This document shows, in pieces, positions 1-6,931 of a DNA stretch of 7,197 nucleotides. Below the pieces are notes generated by a model that saw nothing but the letters and a program-made list of their open reading frames with translations, searched no databases and was not told where the DNA came from. The stretch covers positions 1 through 7,197 of the forward strand of contig NVVB01000122.1 in assembly GCA_002402085.1 (NCBI GenBank), in the 5' to 3' direction. The translations under genes were made by a program, and so were the position numbers. Numbering within the stretch: position 1 is the stretch's first letter; every line of letters starts with the position of its first letter. The stretch comes from Gammaproteobacteria bacterium. GTDB taxonomy: Bacteria > Pseudomonadota > Gammaproteobacteria > Pseudomonadales > UBA3067.

Positions 1-329
1 ACGTCTTGGCCTTGCTTTGAAAATCGACTGGCGAAGTTGTCATTAATAAGACCATCTTCATTGTAAAGCGCATGAATTAGATCTTGCGCAATGTCTCCCT
101 CGGCGCCTAGGTAACGTGCGGATTGCCCGTTGGCCCTTACGACGTCTTTCATAATCAGACAAAAATTATCTTGGGCGTAGGCGTAACCGTAGCCGAAGCC
201 CAGACCTAACCAGGTTGAAGAAGTGATATGGGGAATGCCTTGTTCGGTGCGTACAATCTTTGCGCTTTGATCGCCAAAGCAGGCCGATAAAAAAAACGCA
301 GCAAAAGAAATAGCTAACACGCTTCGCAT
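1..329 (-). CDS. PvdQ-like / penicillin-acylase-family N-terminal hydrolase, lipoprotein (5' part only)
   Basis: Read on the minus strand from an ATG at 329; 109 codons are present and the gene continues past the left edge. An AGGA ribosome site sits 8 bases before the ATG. Residues 1-17 form a lipoprotein signal peptide: Arg2, a hydrophobic stretch, then the lipobox LSAC with Cys17 as the lipidated residue. The +2 residue is Phe, so outer-membrane sorting is expected. After it come GIPHI (31-35), GFGYGYAYAQDN (44-55) and RYLGAEGD (72-79). These match the start of the alpha chain of N-terminal-nucleophile acylases, closest in my recall to PvdQ and aculeacin A acylase (G-x-PHI, GYAYAxDN, ARYxGxEG). 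Family members cleave fatty-acyl amides such as acyl-homoserine lactones, lipopeptide side chains or siderophore precursors in the periplasm, after autocatalytic cleavage to free a Ser/Cys nucleophile. The cleavage site and catalytic residues lie outside the window, so substrate and activity cannot be judged. The family call is firm; the exact subfamily is inference. Confidence 0.85.
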   Translation of the reverse strand, partial: MRSVLAISFAAFFLSACFGDQSAKIVRTEQGIPHITSSTWLGLGFGYGYAYAQDNFCLIMKDVVRANGQSARYLGAEGDIAQDLIHALYNEDGLINDNFASRFSKQGQD

Positions 330-718
330 AATTTAAGTCCTGTATTTTATTTTTAGAATAAGCCAAGTATTGATTCTACAATCGAGCTACCCCCATAAAT
401 ACACGTGGAGTATTTTTCGTGACTAGACATTATGGTTCATATTAATGGAATTGGTAGGCGGTTGTGAAGCTGTAGTGGAAAGGTTGGTTTATTGTGACTA
501 GGTGATATTGTAGTGATTTCAAAGCGGTTATAAATCCCGTGTTATATGGCGTAATAGAAACAGTTGCGAATACGGGGTTGAGTTTTTTGCTTGGGGTGAT
601 GCCAGGTATTCTGGGTGATTTTCTAGTCGCAATGATTACCAAACGGGGTGAGTCGATTGTACGGTTGATATGAAATATTCATCTTGAAGGCGAATGTTTT
701 TTCTAGAAAAGCATCGGC

Positions 719-726
719 TATATACT
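719..726 (+). promoter_or_regulatory. Possible -10 box of the yhaO-yhaN promoter
   Basis: TATATACT contains TATACT, five of six matches to the sigma-70 -10 consensus. It lies about 175 bases upstream of the yhaO start. A convincing -35 hexamer is missing: only a T-run is present about 17 bases upstream, and TTGAAG (684-689) is too far away. This is a weak candidate that would give a long untranslated leader. Confidence 0.25.
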
Positions 727-891
727 GCACTCTCGCCCAATCACAGGTTATTGCCGTAGGTCGCTCCAATTGAGAGCATTCATAGGTGCGTTGATGGGTG
801 CGTTCAAGGGGGCACTCAGGGCTAGTGCACAGCAGCCAGATTTGTTAATTTGTTTTGTCGCTTAGTAATTGTTAACCCAGTCAGTCTGATC

Positions 892-896
892 AGGAG
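892..896 (+). promoter_or_regulatory. Ribosome binding site that decides the yhaO start
   Basis: AGGAG lies five bases before the ATG at 902. An in-frame GTG at 896 overlaps this site and has no site of its own, so the ATG at 902 is preferred. The resulting protein begins MSLVRFVHAADIH, which places the first metal-binding Asp at residue 11, as is usual for this family. Confidence 0.75.
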
Positions 897-901
897 TGTT
901 A

Positions 902-2170
902 ATGTCGTTAGTTCGCTTTGTACACGCAGCCGATATCCATCTCGATAGTCCGCTCAAAGGCTTAGAGAAATATGAATCGGCTCCGGTAGAGAAAATCCGA
1001 GAAGCCACCCGTGAAGCATTCAAAAACCTGATTGCCTTCTGTTTAGACGAGCAGGTGGATCTCTTATTGATCTCTGGGGATCTATTTGACGGCGACTTAA
1101 AGGACTTCAAGGCGGGGCTTTTCCTTACCAGTCAGCTTAAGCGCTTATCAAATGCCAATATCCTCACGGTGATCATTCGTGGTAATCACGATGCCGAAGC
1201 GAAGATGACTAAGAAGCTGCATTGGCCGGATCTTGTGCACGAGCTGAATGTTAAAAAGCCTGAAACGATCACGTTTAAAGCCCTCAATATTGCCGTGCAT
1301 GGACAGGGCTACGCTGAGCGCGATATTTATGAGGATCTATCACAGCATTACCCCGCAGCCATTGCAGGAATGTTTAATATCGGCCTGTTGCACACCGCGC
1401 TACAGGGGCGTGACGGCCATGCAGCCTATGCGCCAACGAGTGTTGAAAAGCTCAGAGCCAAAGGCTATGACTACTGGGCATTAGGCCATGTGCATCAACG
1501 CGAAGTGGTGGACACTAATCCGTACATTGTTTTCCCTGGCAATATTCAAGGCCGTCATGCCAAAGAACTCGGGCCTAAGGGCGTGACCCTGGTGGCGCTA
1601 GAAGATAGCCACGTTGAGTCCGTGACTGAGCACTTCCTAGATGTGGTGCGATGGGACCACTGCCAGATTGATTTGGCTGAGGCATGCAATGAAGGCGATG
1701 TGTATCATGCGATCCGTAAAGCGGTCAGCGCAGCCGAAGATCGCGCAGAAGGGCGATTGCTGGCGTGTCGTTTAACCCTGTGTGGCGCCACGGAACTACA
1801 TGCCGATTTAGTGTCTCGTCAAGACGACTGGAGCTATGGCATCCGGGCCAAAATGACCGACAGTGACGGCGACCTGTGGATCGAGAAAATTCGTTTTAAG
1901 ACCCAAGCCAAAGTCGATATTGGGCAATTACGCACGCAAGACAATCCGTTGGGGGGCGTTTTACGAACGCTTGAGCAACTCCAAGCGGACGATGCGGGGC
2001 GAGGTGAGTTGTTGGACACCCTCAACACGGTGAATAACAAATTACCGCGACGATACAAACAGTGGGCCGACGCGCTCAATCTCGATGACAAGGCGCAATT
2101 CGATGAACTCTTGGAGGGCATCGAGCAATTGATTATCCCGAAATTATTACAAGAAGGAGGGGAGTCCTAA
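902..2170 (+). CDS. yhaO: YhaO-like DNA repair exonuclease (SbcD/Mre11-type metallophosphoesterase)
   Basis: A 422-residue protein. All calcineurin-like phosphoesterase motifs are visible: DIH (Asp11, His13), ISGD (Asp60), GNHD (94-97), LLHT (His164) and GHVH (195-198). These are the ligands for the two metal ions (usually Mn2+) that drive phosphodiester cleavage in Mre11/SbcD nucleases. The C-terminal ~200 residues would be the capping and partner-binding part. Length is close to Bacillus YhaO (about 400 residues), which pairs with YhaN as this one does. The stop codon overlaps the next ATG by one base, so translation is almost certainly coupled and the products are expected to form one complex at DNA ends. 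The nuclease call rests on complete motifs. YhaO rather than SbcD follows from the YhaN-type partner. The biological role (end processing, hairpin cleavage or another genome-maintenance step) is inference. Confidence 0.9.
   Translation: MSLVRFVHAADIHLDSPLKGLEKYESAPVEKIREATREAFKNLIAFCLDEQVDLLLISGDLFDGDLKDFKAGLFLTSQLKRLSNANILTVIIRGNHDAEAKMTKKLHWPDLVHELNVKKPETITFKALNIAVHGQGYAERDIYEDLSQHYPAAIAGMFNIGLLHTALQGRDGHAAYAPTSVEKLRAKGYDYWALGHVHQREVVDTNPYIVFPGNIQGRHAKELGPKGVTLVALEDSHVESVTEHFLDVVRWDHCQIDLAEACNEGDVYHAIRKAVSAAEDRAEGRLLACRLTLCGATELHADLVSRQDDWSYGIRAKMTDSDGDLWIEKIRFKTQAKVDIGQLRTQDNPLGGVLRTLEQLQADDAGRGELLDTLNTVNNKLPRRYKQWADALNLDDKAQFDELLEGIEQLIIPKLLQEGGES
2154..2160 (+). promoter_or_regulatory. 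Strong ribosome binding site of yhaN
   Basis: AAGGAGG is a full match to the anti-Shine-Dalgarno core and lies nine bases before the yhaN ATG, inside the last codons of yhaO. With the one-base TAATG overlap it supports coupled translation and a start at 2170. Confidence 0.8.
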
Positions 2171-5100
2171 TGCGGCTATTGGATTTACGCCTCGATAAGT
2201 TTGGCCCCTTTACCGATCACACCTTGGACTTAGCGGAGCAAGGTGTACAGATTATATTTGGGCCCAATGAAGCAGGAAAGAGCAGCACCTTAAGGGCCAT
2301 TACCAACTTTCTCTACGGCTTCCCGACCCGAACCCCCGATGATCATGTTCATGTTCAACGCTCTTTAAGGGTTGGGGCGAAGGTTCAGCAGAGCGATGTG
2401 GGCGCTTCAACAGACAGTTCAACAGACGGTGGCCTTATTCTGTACCGAAAAAAAGGCACAAAAGGCACACTGCGGGATGAGTCCGATGAAATTGTCGATG
2501 AGGCAACGCTGGCTAATCTATTACGCAATCTGCCTAAAGAGCAATTCGTGACGTTTTTCGGCTTAGATAGCAAAACCTTAGTCGAGGGGGGCGAGGACCT
2601 TATTCGAGGGCAGGGCAATCTCGGGGAGGCATTGTTTAGCGCGAGCATGGGCGGCCAACAGTTTCAGGCGTTACTCAAGCAACTTGATGCCAGACAAAAC
2701 GAACTGTTTAAAAACACCGGCAGTAAACCGAAACTCAACGCCGCCTTTAAAGTATTGAGTGATGCAGAGAAACAGTATAAAGAGCATTGTTTAAAGTCGA
2801 CCGATTGGGAAAAATCGCACCGTGCAGTCAACGAGGCGACTGAGGCATTGGCGTTAGCCGAATCATTGCATAAAGACGCCTACTTAGAAAAAGAGCGGCT
2901 CGCAAGGATAAAGCGAACCCTGCCCACTCTTTCATTAAGAACCGATATTGTTTCAAAGTTAAAATTAATTGCAGCGGTTCGCACCTTGCCAGGGGATAGT
3001 GCTGCGACGCGATTAAGAGCCACCAACGATATCAATCGATGCCAACCGGCCATTGAACAGTTAAACCAAGACATTCAACGGTGCCAGTCTCAGCGAGAAA
3101 CAATAGCCGTTAATGAATTGGTCTTGGCTCAAGAAGTCGCCATTGATGCCTTGCAACATCAAAAGGCGCTTTATCAAAACAACAGCAATGAATTTCAATT
3201 ACTTCAGCGAGAGGTCACCGAGCAACACAGTGGGCTCGAGGCATTAGTTGCTAATCTATTGCCGGGCAGCGAATTAAAAAAGCCAAATGAATTGATACTC
3301 AGCCCGGTGGTTCGGCAAGCGCTAGGGGAATTGGTGGAGGAGGGCGATGCGATTGAATCAAGCCTCTCGGAGATTAAAGCCAAAATACAAGACAATGACT
3401 ACCAGCTAACGGAAGCCGCAGAGATGCTTGCAGGGCTGCCTGAAAGTGTGGTGATTGATGAGCTGCAATTGGCGATCAAAGATGCCGAGCGTGTACTGAC
3501 CCTTGAGCAAGAGGTCCAGCAATTTCGCCAGCAGCTTAGGGAGCAAGAACAAGCGACTACCCACTTAACCTGCCAATTGGGGTTGACCGCATTACGTGAA
3601 GAGCAAATGCTGGCGCTATCAATCCCCTCGAATCAAAAAATAACAACGTTAAAAGCAGCCAGTGACAAGTGTATCGACGAGAGAGATCGCCAGGCGAAAA
3701 AATTGGCAGATCTTGAGGGCGAAATAGCAACGTTGGACACCCAACAGAAACAAGCCAATGTCAGTGGCCAGCTTGTGACCGAAAACGATTTAACCACTGC
3801 GAGGCAAACACGGGAAAACCTGTGGCGTGAGATTAAGAGCGACTGGATTGGAGCGGCCGCAGCAGTCACTGATAAAGGCGATAAAGGTGATAAAGGTGAT
3901 AAAGCGAATGCCTATGAAACCAGTAATGATACGGCGGATCAGTACGCAGATCGCTTAAGACGCGAGGCCGATCAGCTCGCTGAGTACGGGTTAAGGGAAA
4001 TTCAACTTCAACAGTGCCGGCACGATCGCGCCGAACTGCAAGCAGCACTGACGGATCTCGAAAGTCAGAGTGAGTCCTGCACTCATGCTTGGCGCGCGTT
4101 GTGGCCCGCCGAAGTTGAATCACTTGGTTCGCATTCCGAGATGAGTGACTGGGAGCAACGCTTTAGACAACTCCAAACCTTAATTACCGAAAAAGCCAAA
4201 CTCAAGTCAACCCTTGACGACAATTCCCCCCGTATAGAAGGCTGCATTAATTTCTTAGCGGGGGTGGTAGCGCAAACGTTTGATGCGACCGGTAATGAAA
4301 TAGATAACGCAAACGATAAAGCGGCAGGCAATAAGAAATCCTTGGCGTTTCTGGTCGATCAAGCAAACAGTGTGTGCGCGCAATTGTTACGCAGCAAAGA
4401 ATCCCGGCTGAGCCATGAAACGCGGCAGAACGATGCCCTTAAACAAAAAACCAAACTGTCCTATGCCTTACAGGAGGCGAGTCAACGTAAAGACCAATGG
4501 CTACAGCGTTGGGGTGAGCAAATTGTCGTATTGGAAGTGCCGAAAGAAAGCAGCCTTTCCGCCGTGAAAGTACAGTTGAGCCAGTTTGATCAGCTCGCAG
4601 AAGGTCTAACAGAGCAGCGTAAGATACAAGCTAAGCGTGATAGTTTACAAGATCAGATTACACACTTCGAAGCCGCAGTAAGCAAACTCAATGCAGCGTG
4701 CGGTTTAGTGGATAAGAACAATATCGAACCGTTAAATAGGCTCCATCACCTGGTGGAAGCGCTTACCACGGCATTAGACGATAAGCGTAGGGTGCAGACG
4801 ATTAGCGCCACTATCGAAAGAGATCAAGCCACTTTACAGTCAGAAAGCCTGCGTTTAAAAACCGCCCAAGAACAACTCGATGGCTTGTATCAATTAGCCG
4901 GCTGCGAAACAACCGAACAATTGCAACTGATTGAATCGCAGAATAGCGACCGAGTGGATTTGAAAAAAACCCTGCTCAATCTTGAAAATACCCTAGAAGC
5001 GGAATCATTCACGGTCGATGAATTATACGCAGAGATCGAAGGCATTAATGTCGATGAACTGCCGCTCATGATTGACAAGACCCTCGTGGAATTAGACACC

Positions 5101-5733
5101 CTGGACGCAAAGAAAAAACAAGCCATCGAAGACCGAACCACCGCGATAAGTGAATTCGACGGCATTGAAAACCAAGAAGGCGCTGCCAACGCCGCCGAAG
5201 ACGCAGAAAGCGCGCTCGCGCAGATCGATGTTCATTATCGAGAATACTGCATGTTGGCCATTACACGGCAATTATTGAGCGAGCAGATTGAATGCTATCG
5301 CGAGAGTAATCAAGGCCCTGTTCTTAAAATGGCGGAAGCGTATTTTAATCGTATTAGCCTTGGACGTTACAGTCGCTTAGTGACCCAATACAATGATAAA
5401 GACGAGCCCGAACTTTACTGCCTACGCGGTGATAACGAAGTGCCCATCGATGGCCTTAGTGAAGGCACACGTGACCAATTGTTTTTTAGTTTACGACTCG
5501 CCTCCATTGTCCACTATCTGGATAACAATGCCCCGATTCCGCTGATCATCGATGACATAATGATGACCTTTGATAATGAGCGTAGCGTAGTGGCCTTTGA
5601 GATTTTAGGTGAACTCGCTCAGAAAACGCAGGTGCTTTACTTTACCCATCACGCCCATCATAAAACCCTGGCGAAGGAGGCATTAAGCGACGGGTGTGTT
5701 TTTCATGATTTGGCGTTGTTGGCGGTGGGGTGA
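2170..5733 (+). CDS. yhaN: YhaN-like coiled-coil AAA ATPase (SbcC/Rad50-type)
   Basis: A 1187-residue ABC/SMC-type ATPase. The N-terminal half-site has Walker A GPNEAGKSS (31-39). It is followed by segments typical of YhaN-family proteins, GLDSKTLVEGG (131-141) and ELFKNTGSKPKLN (178-190). Residues from about 190 to 1040 are rich in Glu, Gln, Lys, Leu and Ala and read as long coiled coils. They are interrupted by Trp-pair motifs at W552/W559, W641/W645 and W777/W781. The C-terminal half-site has the signature LSEGTRDQ (1096-1103), Walker B ending in Asp1128-Asp1129, a D-loop Asp1135 and the switch histidines THH (1159-1161). The two halves should fold together into one ATPase head. ATP binding would then control the YhaO nuclease. 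The second acidic Walker B residue is Asp rather than the Glu of SbcC, as I recall for YhaN relatives. No CxxC zinc hook occurs anywhere. It is longer than Bacillus YhaN (about 960 residues). Family call firm; in vivo role inferred. Confidence 0.9.
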   Translation: MRLLDLRLDKFGPFTDHTLDLAEQGVQIIFGPNEAGKSSTLRAITNFLYGFPTRTPDDHVHVQRSLRVGAKVQQSDVGASTDSSTDGGLILYRKKGTKGTLRDESDEIVDEATLANLLRNLPKEQFVTFFGLDSKTLVEGGEDLIRGQGNLGEALFSASMGGQQFQALLKQLDARQNELFKNTGSKPKLNAAFKVLSDAEKQYKEHCLKSTDWEKSHRAVNEATEALALAESLHKDAYLEKERLARIKRTLPTLSLRTDIVSKLKLIAAVRTLPGDSAATRLRATNDINRCQPAIEQLNQDIQRCQSQRETIAVNELVLAQEVAIDALQHQKALYQNNSNEFQLLQREVTEQHSGLEALVANLLPGSELKKPNELILSPVVRQALGELVEEGDAIESSLSEIKAKIQDNDYQLTEAAEMLAGLPESVVIDELQLAIKDAERVLTLEQEVQQFRQQLREQEQATTHLTCQLGLTALREEQMLALSIPSNQKITTLKAASDKCIDERDRQAKKLADLEGEIATLDTQQKQANVSGQLVTENDLTTARQTRENLWREIKSDWIGAAAAVTDKGDKGDKGDKANAYETSNDTADQYADRLRREADQLAEYGLREIQLQQCRHDRAELQAALTDLESQSESCTHAWRALWPAEVESLGSHSEMSDWEQRFRQLQTLITEKAKLKSTLDDNSPRIEGCINFLAGVVAQTFDATGNEIDNANDKAAGNKKSLAFLVDQANSVCAQLLRSKESRLSHETRQNDALKQKTKLSYALQEASQRKDQWLQRWGEQIVVLEVPKESSLSAVKVQLSQFDQLAEGLTEQRKIQAKRDSLQDQITHFEAAVSKLNAACGLVDKNNIEPLNRLHHLVEALTTALDDKRRVQTISATIERDQATLQSESLRLKTAQEQLDGLYQLAGCETTEQLQLIESQNSDRVDLKKTLLNLENTLEAESFTVDELYAEIEGINVDELPLMIDKTLVELDTLDAKKKQAIEDRTTAISEFDGIENQEGAANAAEDAESALAQIDVHYREYCMLAITRQLLSEQIECYRESNQGPVLKMAEAYFNRISLGRYSRLVTQYNDKDEPELYCLRGDNEVPIDGLSEGTRDQLFFSLRLASIVHYLDNNAPIPLIIDDIMMTFDNERSVVAFEILGELAQKTQVLYFTHHAHHKTLAKEALSDGCVFHDLALLAVG
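3871..3904 (+). repeat. In-frame 9-bp tandem repeat inside yhaN
   Basis: The unit GATAAAGGY occurs three times and is followed by a fourth partial copy (GATAAAG). It encodes DKG repeats at residues 568-578, just after the W552/W559 motif and before the next helical stretch. Because the unit is a multiple of three, slippage would add or remove three residues without breaking the frame. The charged, Gly-containing insert looks like a flexible linker between coiled-coil segments. Confidence 0.9.
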
Positions 5734-5767
5734 TTGTGGGGCGTTTTGTTGGGTGGGGCTGGTGGGG
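5727..5767 (+). other. G-rich tract, possible G-quadruplex, at the 3' end of yhaN
   Basis: Five runs of three or four G (5727-5730, 5738-5741, 5751-5753, 5755-5758, 5764-5767) are separated by 7, 9, 1 and 5 bases. The yhaN stop TGA lies in the first gap. The tract would be in the mRNA. It does not form a hairpin followed by a T-run, so it is not a standard intrinsic terminator. One loop of nine bases is longer than the strict quadruplex rule, so folding is possible but unproven. Confidence 0.4.
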
Positions 5768-5900
5768 TTTAGAAGTGAAATATAGGCCACTGGTTGTATG
5801 AAGATTTAAAAAATATGTTTAGAATGCTGAAGATGAAATGGCGCGCTACTGGCAAAAGGGGCGTGGGGATTTGAAGAAACTGTTATACGCTAGGAGAGTC

Positions 5901-6509
5901 ATGAGCACGGAAAGAAGTGAGCCGCTATATCACGCCAAACGTGAATTGAAATTAGCAGAAAAGGCTATTGAGAGAATGACTAATGCTCAAAGCATCGAAG
6001 ATTTAGAAGACGAGTGGAAAATTTATCTTAATGCAATTGAAAAAGTATGGGTAAAAGCGGAGCGCAGTTGCCAGAATGTTAGAAATAAATTCCAACCTTG
6101 GCAGGGAGCGTTTGCTCGTGAACGGAAAAAAGATGCACTTTTAAAGTATATCAAACATGCTCGGAATTCAGATCAGCATACTATTGAAGAGGTTATGCAA
6201 AAAAAAGATGCATCTAGTTCAATGTATATTGAAGGTGGCGAAGGCGTAACACACATTGATCGGCTTGTAATAACAAATGGCAACCTTGTTGAATATCGAG
6301 GTAACACGCCACTGGTCATAGAAAATTTGCCAAATCGTGTTGAATTACTTCGAGTTAAGGACAGTAATAAATGGTACAACCCACCAAAATCACACAAGCA
6401 AGTCAGGCTACATTGGCCAGCTCCAGTTGATGTTGCTGTACTTGGTCTAGAGTATTACCGTGATTTTTTAAATCAGGCCGAGTTAAAATTTTTCGCAAGC
6501 AAGGTATAA
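5901..6509 (+). CDS. Integron cassette protein of unknown function; HEPN-like motif
   Basis: A 202-residue protein without a family I can name. The start at 5901 is preferred because AGGAG (5892-5896) precedes it. An in-frame ATG at 5838 would add 21 residues but has no clear ribosome site. Residues 1-100 look all-helical and charged, with EDEW...LNAIEKVWVKAE around 35-54, FQPWQG (64-69) and a helix ending in HARNSDQH (86-93). Arg88-Asn-x3-His93 fits the RX4-6H motif of HEPN ribonucleases, where Asn often follows the Arg. The rest (about 107-202) looks beta-rich, with a final helix containing LGLEYYRDFLNQAELKF. No signal peptide or membrane segment is seen, so it is probably cytoplasmic. Its TAA lies inside the left box of an attC site, the usual layout of a cassette gene. 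Its DNA is visibly more A+T-rich than yhaN. The HEPN reading is inference from one motif and helix context; a non-enzymatic role is equally open. Confidence 0.8.
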   Translation: MSTERSEPLYHAKRELKLAEKAIERMTNAQSIEDLEDEWKIYLNAIEKVWVKAERSCQNVRNKFQPWQGAFARERKKDALLKYIKHARNSDQHTIEEVMQKKDASSSMYIEGGEGVTHIDRLVITNGNLVEYRGNTPLVIENLPNRVELLRVKDSNKWYNPPKSHKQVRLHWPAPVDVAVLGLEYYRDFLNQAELKFFASKV

Positions 6510-6650
6510 CAAGTTGCTCAAGCATCGTTCCGGCGCAAAAATCCGCACCTCCACTGGACAGCCAAAGCGCTGGTATTTTTGTGCACTTGCTTCGCAAATT
6601 ATTGCACAAAAACCCCATCACTTTGTCTGCCGCTTAGCAAAACGTTATGC
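6504..6650 (+). other. Integron attC recombination site
   Basis: The ends pair as an attC should. GTATAAC (R'', 6504-6510) pairs with GTTATGC (R', 6644-6650) with a single G-T wobble. The unpaired spacers are AAG (6511-6513) and AAC (6641-6643). TTGCTCAAGC (L'', 6514-6523) pairs with GCTTAGCAA (L', 6632-6640) except for one extra C at 6519, the extrahelical base that sets strand choice for the integrase. Strand exchange would fall between G6644 and T6645. At about 147 bp it is a long site, in the range of Vibrio-type repeats. It follows directly on one gene's stop codon, and the next gene starts 18 bases after the cut point, as in a cassette array. No integrase gene is in the window. Confidence 0.88.
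6576..6612 (+). repeat. Perfect 10-bp inverted repeat within the attC stem
   Basis: TTTTTGTGCA (6576-6585) and TGCACAAAAA (6603-6612) are exact reverse complements around a 17-base loop. This would form the distal hairpin of the folded attC. Long attC sites often carry such extra structure in the variable part. It could also act as a weak terminator between cassettes, although the T-run is on the 5' arm when read on the plus strand. Confidence 0.7.
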
Positions 6651-6662
6651 ATTAGGGAAAGC

Positions 6663-6818
6663 ATGGTAGAAATTTACGATACTTACGCATATTTTTGGAT
6701 CCAAGGGTTTGAATGTGATCCCGCCGAAATTTCTGAAGGTATTGGGCTAGAGCCCAATCGCGTGGTTCTTAAAGGCGAGCAACTTAAGGGCGGCCGTGTT
6801 AGCATAAAACACTCTTAA
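6663..6818 (+). pseudogene. DUF4279-like cassette gene, truncated at its 3' end
   Basis: Starts at an ATG 18 bases after the attC cut point, with AGGGAAA (6654-6660) as ribosome site. The 51 residues include TYAYFWIQGFECDPAEI (6-22), GLEPNRV (27-33) and KGEQL (35-39). This is the N-terminal pattern of DUF4279 proteins (aromatic strand, FDPxEI, lGieP, kG). Family members are usually over 100 residues, and their function is unknown. The reading stops at SIKHS, and neither other frame continues the family pattern, so this is a truncation and not a simple frameshift. The break is next to sequence leading into a transposase gene, which suggests that insertion removed or displaced the 3' half together with the cassette's own attC. 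A genuinely short cassette protein is the alternative. Confidence 0.65.
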
Positions 6819-6931
6819 GGACATCCACTTTAATTTGACATACTTTCGCCAAGCACCTAATCTAAGTTCAATATACAAAGAATAAATCGAACAAAAAGTA
6901 ATCAAGCATTAAAATTAAGGATGATTTTATA
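6819..6931 (+). promoter_or_regulatory. Leader of the transposase gene with promoter candidate
   Basis: A+T-rich sequence without a gene. TTGACA (6835-6840) is a perfect -35 hexamer. Seventeen bases later TAATCT (6858-6863) keeps the three most important -10 positions (T1, A2, T6). The left end of the transposable element probably lies between about 6800 and 6835, since the DUF4279 reading is lost there. I cannot fix the exact end from one copy. Confidence 0.45.

Larger units (their letters stand above)
330..901. other. Intergenic region between divergent acylase and yhaO genes
   Basis: About 570 bases without a convincing gene. It must contain the divergent promoters of the acylase (leftward) and yhaO (rightward). 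Two overlapping open frames exist, about 55 codons on plus (506-673) and 66 codons on minus (442-642). Neither has a good ribosome site or a family I recognise. The plus frame does read as a hydrophobic stretch and could be a gene remnant. Bases 782-793 and 794-805 are two near-identical 12-bp units (10 of 12 matching) sharing GGTGCGTT. A TATACT at 721-726 could be a -10 box for yhaO, but no good -35 lies at the right distance. I see no RNA gene or terminator. Confidence 0.6.

Noticed and set aside
166..366. A 66-codon open frame on the minus strand
   Set aside because: It overlaps the acylase gene on the same strand in another frame, and its C-terminal Arg-Leu repeats are the out-of-frame reading of the GYGYAYA segment.
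442..642. A 66-codon minus-strand frame starting with TTG
   Set aside because: No ribosome site, no recognised family, and it lies opposite an equally open plus frame. Not supported as a gene.
709..865. A plus-strand open frame ending near 865, upstream of yhaO
   Set aside because: The only ATG gives about 23 residues, there is no ribosome site, and the composition is unremarkable. It is probably part of the yhaO leader.
3866..4123. Minus-strand frame with LYHLYHLYRLYQ repeat inside yhaN
   Set aside because: This is the antisense reading of the 9-bp tandem repeat within a long, well-supported coding region.
5748..5754. GTTGGGT as the end of a second attC
   Set aside because: It fits GTTRRRY, but there is no matching AAC-ending box or L-box pair upstream within a plausible distance. 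A 7-base degenerate match is expected by chance fairly often.
5734..5770. Intrinsic terminator after yhaN
   Set aside because: The region is G-rich but contains almost no C to pair with, so no stem followed by a T-run can be drawn.
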